From: Streptomyces liliifuscus
Lineage (GTDB): Bacteria > Actinomycetota > Actinomycetes > Streptomycetales > Streptomycetaceae
Reading direction: 5' to 3'
NCBI RefSeq assembly: GCF_016598615.1
Contig: NZ_CP066831.1
Coordinates: forward strand, 2,480,001 to 2,544,000
DNA: 64,000 nt
Shown here: positions 25,623 through 34,500 of the stretch, piece by piece
Numbering within the stretch: the first letter of the stretch is position 1
Layout: every line of letters starts with the position of its first letter
Notes under the pieces: model-generated
Told to the model about the DNA's origin: nothing
Database searches by the model: none
What the model saw: only the letters and a program-made list of their open reading frames with translations
Program-made: the position numbers and the translations under genes

Positions 25623-26323
25623 ACGGGCTCTTCGCTGACTACTTTTCCATTCGAGTCCAATAAGCACGACACATTGGCCGGAATGTCCGAGGCGCCGAGG
25701 AACTGCGCGCCAGTGAGACGAGCGCCGTCGAAGGTGGCGCCCGTCAACCGGGCCTCTCGAAAATCGGCGCCGGTCAGGACGCCGTTCGCCAGCACGGCGT
25801 TCACGAGAGTCGCGCGGTAGAAGACCGCCCCGGACGCGTTGACGCCCCGCAAGGAGGCACCGCTGAGATCGGCTTCGAAGAGGTCGGCGTGCGTGAGATC
25901 GACGACCTTCTTGTCGCCCTCCCTGTATCCGAGGAAGGCGCGCGCCAAGTTGCACCCCTGCAGGTCGGCCCGGGAGAGCGACGGCGCGTATCTCAGCCCA
26001 TCGGCGAGGACCTTCTGAATCTGATCCGTTTCGGCTTCCCGGAGCAGTCCGGCGATGACCGCCACGGCCTCACTCGCGTAGGGCGTACGACCGGCACCCT
26101 GTTCCGAGTTGCCGTCGAAGAACCGGCGCATCAGAATCGCCGCGGCCATCTGCTGGGTCTTGTTGTCCGACGCCAGGGATTCCACGATTTCCCTGAACGC
26201 CGACCCGACCGCTGCGGACCTGTCCTGTTTCCGCTGGAAGTTCAGTACTCCAAGAACACTGACGCCGACGGTGGCAAACGTTCCCACGATTCCGGTCCAG
26301 ACCTGCAGGTCACTTGCCGCCAT
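25619..26323 (-). CDS. Membrane-anchored pentapeptide-repeat protein
   Basis: A 234-residue protein. One N-terminal hydrophobic segment (VWTGIVGTFATVGVSVLGVL, residues ~8-27) is followed by a helical region. From ~130 to ~215 come pentapeptide repeats of the A(D/N)LXX type (ADLQGCNLARAFLG, ADLFEADLSGASLRG, GADFREARLTGATFDGARLTGAQFLGA) forming a right-handed quadrilateral beta-helix. ATG 26323 is preceded by AAGGGTGA. It is translationally coupled to the downstream TIR/deoxyribosyltransferase-like gene. Codon use is less G+C-rich than the surroundings. A membrane tether plus repeat scaffold beside a possible nucleotide-cleaving protein suggests a sensor/effector pair, which is inference. Confidence 0.8.
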   Translation of the reverse strand: MAASDLQVWTGIVGTFATVGVSVLGVLNFQRKQDRSAAVGSAFREIVESLASDNKTQQMAAAILMRRFFDGNSEQGAGRTPYASEAVAVIAGLLREAETDQIQKVLADGLRYAPSLSRADLQGCNLARAFLGYREGDKKVVDLTHADLFEADLSGASLRGVNASGAVFYRATLVNAVLANGVLTGADFREARLTGATFDGARLTGAQFLGASDIPANVSCLLDSNGKVVSEEPV

Positions 26324-26439
26324 ATCACCCTTATGGTCAAATTTGCGCTCTGCGAGACACCTCGAAGGAATGCCGGTTCTTCGAGACAGTGGACCAGCGT
26401 AGGCGAGCCCGGCCGCAGGGCGGCAGCCGGGCACCCGAT

Positions 26440-26931
26440 TCAGAACAGTGCGGTGTCCGCCTCTCCCCGTTCGAAGTCCAGCAGTTGTCGCTTGCGTTCC
26501 AGGCCGCCGCCGTAGCCGGTCAGGCTGCCGTTGGCGCCGACGACGCGGTGGCAGGGCACGATGATCCCGAGGGGGTTCTTGCCGTTGGCGAGGCCGACCG
26601 CGCGGGATGCGTTCGGGTTGCCGAGGGCGTCGGCGAGTTCGCCGTACGAACGGGTCTCGCCGTACGGGATCTTCTGGAGCTGAGCCCAGACGGAACGCTG
26701 GAACGGGGTCCCGTCCAGGTGGAGTTGGACGGTGAACTCCTTCAACTCGCCCGCGAAATAGGCCCGTAGCTCGTCGCTCACCTCGGTGAAGGGTGTGTCG
26801 TCAGGGTCGCCGAAGGTCTCCTCGGGTGGGCGGTGGCGCTGGTCGGTCATGTAGAGGCCGGACAGGACGCCGTCGGTGGCGACGAGGGTGAGCGGGCCGT
26901 AGGGGCTGTCGATCACGGTGTGCTGTTTCAC
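26440..26931 (-). CDS. ogt: Methylated-DNA-protein-cysteine methyltransferase
   Basis: A 163-residue suicide DNA-repair protein that moves O6-alkyl groups from guanine to its own cysteine. The motif IIVPCHRVVGANGSLTGYGGGLERKRQLL carries the acceptor Cys. The helix-turn-helix FQRSVWAQLQKIPYGETRSYGELADALGNPNASRAVGLANGKNP lies before it. GTG at 26931 is chosen because GAGGA lies 7 bases upstream. An ATG at 26955, overlapping the AlkA stop, would add eight residues. It is co-directional with and directly downstream of the Ada-AlkA gene, giving a two-gene alkylation-repair unit. Confidence 0.93.
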   Translation of the reverse strand: MKQHTVIDSPYGPLTLVATDGVLSGLYMTDQRHRPPEETFGDPDDTPFTEVSDELRAYFAGELKEFTVQLHLDGTPFQRSVWAQLQKIPYGETRSYGELADALGNPNASRAVGLANGKNPLGIIVPCHRVVGANGSLTGYGGGLERKRQLLDFERGEADTALF

Positions 26932-26951
26932 TGAAGGTCCTCGGGCCGGAG

Positions 26952-28436
26952 TCATGCGGGAAGGAAGTTGATCGGGTGGCTGTCGGTCGCCCACAGGTAC
27001 TGGACGGCGTACGCGCGCCACGGCCGCCAGTCCGCGGCGCGTGCCGTGAGCGCGGCGGGGGTGGACGGCAGGCCCAACTCCTGGGCGGCGCGCCGGACTC
27101 CGAGGTCGGTGGGCAGGAAGGCGTCGGGGTCGCCGAGGGCGCGCATGGCGATGACCTCGACGGTCCACGGTCCGAAACCGGGCAGTGCGAGCAGCCGGGC
27201 CCGGCTCTCCGCCCAGTCGCTCTCGACACCCAAGTGGAGTGTTCTGTCGGCGAGTTGGTGGACGAGGGTGGTGAGGGTGGTCCGGCGGGTGGCCGGCATG
27301 GCGAGGGCCTCGGGGTCGAGGGCCGCCAGCGACTCGGCCGACGGGAAGAGGTGCGTGAGCCCGCCTTCGGGGTCGTCGACCGCCTCACCGTGCGCCGCGA
27401 CCAGCCGGGCCGCGTGCGTACGGGCGGCGGCCGTGGAGACCTGCTGGCCCAGCACGGCCCGTACGGCGAACTCGGCCTCGTCGACCGTCCGCGGCACCCG
27501 GCGGCCCGGCGCCTTGTCGACGATCGGGGCCAGCAGTGGGTCCGTACGCAGCTGGTCGTCGACCGCGACCGGGTCGGCGTCCAGGTCGAGCATGCGGCGG
27601 CAGCGACTGATGGCGACGGTCAGGTCGCGCATGTCGCTGAGGGTGAGCCGGCAGCCGATGTGGTCGGCCGTCGGGGTGAGCGCGACGACGCCGTGACCGT
27701 ACGGCAGCCGCAAGGTGCGCCGGTACGCGCCGTCGCGCCACTCCTCCACCCCGGGTACGGCGGTGGCGGCGAGGTGGCCGAAGAGGTTGTCGGGGTTGAG
27801 CGGGGACCTGAAGGGCAGCCGGAGGCTCAACACCCCTGGCGCACCCGCCGCGTTGACGCTGCTCGCCCGGTTCTTCGGCACCCGGGTGCGCAGCTCGCTC
27901 GGTGAGAGGGCGAAGACCTCACGGACGGTGTCGTTGAAGGTACGGATGGAGGAGAAGCCCGCCGCGAAGGCGATGTCGGCCATCGGGAGCGGGGTGGTCT
28001 CGATGAGCAGCCGTGCCGTCTGGGCGCGCTGGGCGCGGGCGAGGGCCAGCGGTCCGGCGCCCAGCTCGGCGAGGAGCTGCCGTTCGATCTGCCGCGTGCT
28101 GTAGCCGAGCCGGGTCGCCAGACTCGGCACGCCCTCGCGGTCCACGATCCCGTCGCCGATCAGCCGCATCGCACGGGCCACGAGGTCGGCGCGCTGGTTC
28201 CACTCGGGCGACCCGGGGCTGGTGTCGGGGCGGCACCGCTTGCAGGCCCGGAACCCGGCCTGCTGGCAGGCGGCGGCGCTCGGGTAGAACGTCATGTTCT
28301 CCGGCTTCGGCGGCACGACGGGGCAACTCGGTCGGCAGTAGATCCGCGTGGTCAGCACCGCGGTGAAGAACCACCCGTCGAAGCGGGCGTCCTTCGACTG
28401 GACGGCGCGCACGCAGCGCTCGGTGTCGGTGTGCAT
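26952..28436 (-). CDS. Ada-type sensor fused to AlkA-type 3-methyladenine DNA glycosylase
   Basis: A 494-residue fusion. Residues ~1-75 form the Ada zinc domain with the four cysteines visible in YCRPSCPVVPP and ACKRCRP, the methyl-phosphotriester acceptor site. Residues ~85-185 form an AraC-type helix-turn-helix (LATRLGYSTRQIERQLLAELG, IAFAAGFSSIRTFNDTVREVF). The remainder is AlkA: an N-terminal AlkA_N fold and a HhH-GPD glycosylase with LPGFGPWTVEVIAMRALGDPDAFLPTDLG containing the catalytic Asp. It both senses and repairs methylation damage. ATGs at 28460, 28448 and 28436 are all possible; 28436 matches the usual start of homology. Confidence 0.93.
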   Translation of the reverse strand: MHTDTERCVRAVQSKDARFDGWFFTAVLTTRIYCRPSCPVVPPKPENMTFYPSAAACQQAGFRACKRCRPDTSPGSPEWNQRADLVARAMRLIGDGIVDREGVPSLATRLGYSTRQIERQLLAELGAGPLALARAQRAQTARLLIETTPLPMADIAFAAGFSSIRTFNDTVREVFALSPSELRTRVPKNRASSVNAAGAPGVLSLRLPFRSPLNPDNLFGHLAATAVPGVEEWRDGAYRRTLRLPYGHGVVALTPTADHIGCRLTLSDMRDLTVAISRCRRMLDLDADPVAVDDQLRTDPLLAPIVDKAPGRRVPRTVDEAEFAVRAVLGQQVSTAAARTHAARLVAAHGEAVDDPEGGLTHLFPSAESLAALDPEALAMPATRRTTLTTLVHQLADRTLHLGVESDWAESRARLLALPGFGPWTVEVIAMRALGDPDAFLPTDLGVRRAAQELGLPSTPAALTARAADWRPWRAYAVQYLWATDSHPINFLPA

Positions 28437-28529
28437 CCCGTTCTGCATACCTCCCAGCATCGGCCATGGTCACGGCACTGGCTGGCGAGAATCCGACATC
28501 TACCTGAGGGCGCCTCCCGCCTCCCGCCG

Positions 28530-31500
28530 CTACCTGAGGACTCCTCCCGCCACCCCGCCGAGGGTTCCGAGGGTGCCGATCCAGGCGCGGACCGCGGACG
28601 CCGTCGTACGGGCGTGTTCCCGCAGGAGGGTCAGATGGTCGCCCGGAACGTCCACGCACTCGTGCGGCAGCGGCCACGAGGTCCGCCAGCGGTCCGCGTC
28701 CGGTCCCGCCGCCATCTCCGGCGTGGGCCGCGTGGCCCGTACCAGCAGGGTCGGCGTCGCGACCGGTTCCGGGTCCCAGTCCATGAAGATCCGCGTGTAC
28801 GCCCCCATGGCGGCGACGCCGGTGTCCTCGTACAGACGGGGTGCGACGGCGGCGGGCAGAGCGAGCAGCCAGTCCTTGCGGCTGTTCTCCTCGTCGATGA
28901 GGTACGTGTCGAGCAGGACCTGGCCCGCCGGAGGCGTCCCCAGCCCTTCGAGGTGACGGGTCACGGCGTGGGCGGCGGCACCGCCCGTGGACGCGCCGAC
29001 GAGCACGAAGGGCCGGTCGCCGACGTGCCGCAGCACCGTCCCGGCGTGGGTACGCGCCAGCGCCTCCCGGTCGACGGGCACGGCGGCGCCCGCGCCGAGG
29101 CCCGGGTGCGGCAGTTCCAGTACGTCCCGTTCGCCGTCGAAGCAGCGATGGAAGTCGGCGAACTCTCCTCCCGGTACGGCGAAGGGCGGATGGTGCCCGG
29201 CGAGGAAGACGAGCACGGGACGGGCGGGGCCCTCAGCACGGCGGAGGGGTGGGAGGGCGTGCGCCCGGCTCTCGTCCGCGCCGAACGTCGGCAGGGCTCG
29301 GGACGCGGAGACCAGCATGTGCATGCCCGCGGTCACCTCGCCCTTCGCGCAGAGCGTGCGGTAGAGGGCGGCGAGGGTCTGGGGCGGGCGGGGCATGGGT
29401 TCGGTGCGGGTGGGAGTGGAGGTGGGGGTGGACGCGGAGATGGGGACGGGGGCGGGGGCGGGCCGGCTCTTCGGATCCGGGCCGTGGCCCGGCCTCTGAT
29501 CCGACGGCCTCTGTCCCAGCTCCGGATCTGGCCCATGGCCCTGTATCGGCGTCGGCGCCTGTGCATGCGGCTGCGTTTGCGTCTGTGCCTGCGTCTCGGG
29601 CGTTTCGCCGCTGATCGAGTCGAGCAGGTGCCGGGCGAGCGCGTCCGCCGTGGGGTGGTCGAACACCACCGTGGCGGGCAGCCAGAGCCCGGTGGCCGTG
29701 CTGAGCGCGTTGCGCAGCTGGACCGCCATCAGGGAGTCGAAGCCGAGGTCGGCGAGGGGCTTGCCGGCGGGCAGCGCGTCGCCGTCGGGGTATCCGAGGA
29801 CGGTGGCAACCGCGTCACGCACCAGTCCTGCGAGCGCGCCCTCGCGCTCGCCGTCGGGCAACCCGGTCAACCGCTCGCGCCATGCGCCCTGCTCGGCCGC
29901 GATCTGCACCCCGGCGCCGGTGGCCGAGCCGGGAGCGGGGGCCAGGGCGGCCGCCGGTCGTCCCGTGCGTACCAGCCCCCGCAACAACGGTGGGACGAGC
30001 GCGTCGGCGGACCGGAGAGCGACTCGGAGTGCGGCCCGGTCCAGCAGGACGGGTGCGAGTACGGGCTCGTCGGTGTGCAGCGCCGCGTCGAAGAGTGCCA
30101 TGCCCTGCTCCGGGGAGAGCGCCCGGACCATGTCCCGGCCCGTGGTCTCGCGGAGTCCGGCCGCCATACCGCCGTCGTGCTCCCACAGCCCCCACGCGAG
30201 GGAGACGGCGGGCAGCCCCAGCGAGACGCGGTGGTGGGCGAGGGCGTCCAGGAAGGAGTTCGCCGCCGCGTAGTTTCCCTGGCCGGGGCGACCGAGCAGC
30301 CCCGACGCCGAGGAGAAGAGCACGAACGCCGACAGATCCAGATCACGGGTCAGCTCATGAAGGTGCCATGCCGCGTCCACCTTGGGCCGCAGCACGGCCG
30401 CCATCCGCTCCGGCGTGAGCGAGTCCAGTACGCCGTCGTCGAGCACCCCCGCCGCGTGGACCACGGCACTCAACGGGGGTTCGCAGAGCCCGATCACCTC
30501 GGCCAGGGCGGAACGGTCGGCCGCGTCGCACGCGACCACGCGCACTTCAGCGCCCAACTCCGCCAGTTCCGTACGCAGTTCGGTCGCGCCCGGTGCCTGC
30601 GGGCCGCGTCGCCCGGTGAGGAGGAGGTGCCGTACGCCGTGATCGGTGACCAGATGCCGGGCCAGCTCCGCACCGAGCGCGCCCGTGCCGCCGGTGATCA
30701 GCACGGTGCCGTGCGATCCGAAGCTGCCGGTTTCGAGCGGCCCGACCGAGGCCGCTACGAGCCGCGGTGCTGCCAACTGCCCGGCTCGGATGGATAGTTG
30801 GGGTTCGCCTGTAGCCAGTGCCTTGGACAGCATCCGCAAGGACTCCGGCCGACCGTCCACATCGACCAGGACGACACGGCCCCGCATCTCCGACTGGGCT
30901 GCGCGCACCAGGCCCCATACGGCGGCGCCGGCGAGGTCCGGGACCGGTGCGGTGGCGTCCCGGGTGACGACGAGCAGCCGTGAACCCGCCGCCCGGGGAT
31001 CGGCCCCCCACGTCCGCAGTGTTTCCAGGACCCTGCCGGTCAGTTGGTGTGTCGCGGAGACGGGATCGGGGGTCGCGGCGGGGGTGAGGGCCGTCAGCAC
31101 CACGACGTCGGGCGCGGTGGGCTTCCCGACCGGCGGGATGTCCGCGTTGCCCGCCGCCGGAAGGTAAGCGGCGAGGCCCAACTCGTCCGGCCCCAGCACC
31201 GTCCAGGCCCCGCTTCCGGAGTCGGCAGGCGGGTTGGCAACCGGGACTACCGGGGCAACCCGGGCGTCTTGGGCGACCGGAGCCCAGTCGGGGCGCAGCA
31301 ACGCCCGCCGCACCACGTCGTCCGGCGAATCGAGTTGGCCGCCGGGCAGTTCTCGGGTGACCAGTGACTCGACTCCGGCCACCGGCCGCCCCGAAGTGTC
31401 GGCGAGTGTCACCGTGACCGCCCCCGGTCCCTTCGGCGTCAGCCGCACCCGTACCTCGGACGCCCCGTCGGCGTACAACTGCACACCACTCCACGCGAAC

Positions 31501-34500
31501 GGCAGTCGCACGGAACCCGAGCCGGACCCGGGGCGGGAACCGGGACCGGAACCCGAGCCGGGCTCGGAGCCGGGGCGGGAACCGGGACCGGAACCCGAGC
31601 CGGGCTCGGAGCCGGGGCGGGAGCCGGGACCAGGAGCCGAGCCGGACTCGGAGCCGAACCCAGCCTCTGGGCCGGGCCCGGCGAGCAGCATGCTGTGCAC
31701 CGCCGCGTCCAGCAGGGCCGGATGTATGCCGAAGCGGGCGGCGTCCGGGGCCTGTTCCTCGGGGAGTCGGACCTCCGCGAAGAGCTCCGCGCCCCGCCGC
31801 CACACGGCACGGACGCCCTGGAACGCGGGCCCGTAGCCGAGGTCACCGTCCGCCAACGTCTCGTACGCGTCGCCAAGTTGCAGCTCCCCGGCTCCTTCAG
31901 GAGGCCACACCTTCAGGTCGCTCCCCGACAGGTCCCCCGTCACCGAAGGCACCCCGCTCAGCGTCCCTGTGACATGCCGGGTCCAGCCCTCTTCCGCACC
32001 CTCCAGCACATCCGACTCGTCCGGCTCGTCGGGCCGCGAGTAGACGTCCACCGAACGCCGCCCGGAGTCGTCCCCCGGACCGACCGCCACCTGGACCTGC
32101 ACGCCTGCGCTGCCGGACAGCACGAGCGGCGCCACAACCACGAGTTCGTCCAGGCGGGCGCAGCCGACCTCGTCGCCGGCGCGGACAGCCATCTCCACGA
32201 AGGCCGTTGCGGGGACGAGGACCCTCCCCGCGACCATGTGGTCGCCGAGCCAGGGCTGCGCGACGGTCGAGAGCCGCCCGGACAATACCGTCCGGTCCGT
32301 GTCCGGCACCGTGAACGCCGGGCCGAGCAGCGGATGCCCCTGCGCGTCGGCCCGGCCCCCAACACCCGCACCCGCACGGGGAGCGTCCAGCCAGTACCGC
32401 CGCCGCTGGAAGGCGTACGTCGGCAGATCCACCCGCCGCGCCCCCGAATCGGCGAACACCGCGGCCCAGTCGACACCCGCCCCGCGCACATGCAGCCGGG
32501 CCACGGCCGACAGCAGCGACTGCGACTCGGGTTCCCGCAGGCCGGACCCACCCGACAACTGCCCAACAGCGGCGGCGAATTCGGCACGGCGGTCACTGCC
32601 GATACCCGGACTCGACAACACTTCCTCGGCCGCCCCCGTGAGCACGGGCCCGGGACCGACCTCCAGAAACGCCCCGACGTCCTCGTTCTCGCCGAGCCAC
32701 CGCACGGCGTCCGCGAACCGCACCGGCAGACGGACATGCCGTACCCAGTAATCCGCCGAGCAGAGTTCCCCGGCCTCGACGTCGGCCGGGCGCCCCGACA
32801 CGGTGGAGACCACCGGAATCCGCGGCTGTCGATACGTCAACTCCTCGGCCACGCGCCGGAATTCGTCGAGCATCGGCTCCACCAGCGGCGAGTGGAAGGC
32901 GTGGCTCACCCGCAGCCGTACGGTCCTCCGCCCACGCTCCGCGAACACGTCGGCGACTGCGTACACGGCGTCGCGTACACCGGAGATCACCACGGAGCGC
33001 GGCCCGTTCACGGAGGCGATCGCGACGCGGTCCGTGAGACCGAGGTCGGTCAGCACGGGGACGACCTCGTCCTCGGCCGCGTACAGCGCGACCATCGCCC
33101 CGCCCTCCGGCAGCGCCTGCATCAGGCGGCCGCGGGCCGCGACGAGGGCGGCGGCGTCGGGCAGGTCCAGCACCCCGGCGACATGCGCCGCGGCCAGTTC
33201 CCCGACCGAGTGACCCACCAGGAAGTCGGGCCGTACGCCCCAGGATTCCAGCAGCCGGAACAGCGCCACCTCGAAGGCGAACAGCGCGGCCTGCGTGAAG
33301 TCCGTACGGTCGAGCAGCGAGGCGTCGGGTGAACCGTCCTGCGCGAACACCACCGTGCGCAGTGGACGTTCGAGCTGTCCGTCGAGCGCCTTGCAGGCCT
33401 CGTCGAAGGCGGTCGCGAACGCAGGGAAGTTCTCGGCCAACTCCCTTCCCATGCCGACGCGTTGGGCGCCCTGCCCGGTGAACAGGAATGCCGTGCGGAT
33501 ACCGGAGTCGGCGACCCCCTGGACGGTTCCGGGGGTGCGCTCGCCCTCCGCCAGGGCCCGGAGCCCCGCCAACTCCCCCTCTCCCGGGGCGATCGCGGCG
33601 CGATGCGTCAGCGCCGACCTCGACACGGCGAGCGAGAGTGCGATGTCGGCCGAGTCTGCGGGGGTGAGCTCGGTGGGCCTGGCGGTCAACTCGGCGACCA
33701 GCCGCCGTGCTTGGCTCCGCAGGGCGAGCTCGTCGGCCCCGGAGAGCAGCCAGGGCAGTCGGGGCAACCGGGGCAATGGCGTCGCGGAGACCGTGTCGTC
33801 CTCCGCCACGGCGGCCGACTCAGCACGCTCGGCCGTTGGTGCGAGCTGCCGTCGGTCCGTGGAGGGTGCGAGCGGTGCGGGCGCCCCCTCCCTGATCGTC
33901 GGCGCTTCTTCCAGGACCGCCGGCGCCTCTTCGAGGATCACGTGGGCGTTGGTCCCGCCGATCCCGAACGCCGAGACACCCGCCCGTCGCGGCCGGTCGG
34001 GCGACGGCGGCCAGGGCCGGGTCGCGGTCAGCAGTTCCACCCGGCCCGAGGACCAGTCGACGTGCGGGGACGGCGTCTCGGCGTGCAGTGTCGCGGGCAG
34101 TTCCGCGTGCCGCATGGCCTGCACCATCTTGATGACTCCGGCGACCCCGGCGGCTGCCTGGGTGTGCCCTAGGTTGGACTTGACCGAACCCAGCCAGAGC
34201 GGCGGCTGCTCCGGGGCGCGCTCCTGTCCGTACGTGGCCAGCAGCGCGCCCGCCTCGATCGGATCGCCGAGCTTCGTACCGGTGCCGTGTCCCTCCACCA
34301 CGTCGACGTCACTGCCGCGGAGCCCGGCGTCGGCGAGTGCGCGGGCGATGAGCTGCCGCTGCGCCTGGCCGTTGGGCGCGGTGAGCCCGTTGGAGGCCCC
34401 GTCTGAGTTGACGGCGGAACCCCGCAGCACGGCCAGCACCGGATGTCCGTTGCGCCGCGCGTCGGACAGCCGCTCCAGCAGGACGAGCCCGACGCCCTCG

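Noticed and set aside
28431..30797. 788-codon open frame antisense to the PKS 3' end
   Set aside because: Low-complexity Arg/Gly/Gln-rich translation; the PKS ACP and TE motifs are on the other strand.
31501..31660. Possible assembly error or frameshift in the PKS repeat region
   Set aside because: The units are a multiple of three and the frame continues cleanly through DH, KR, ACP and TE.
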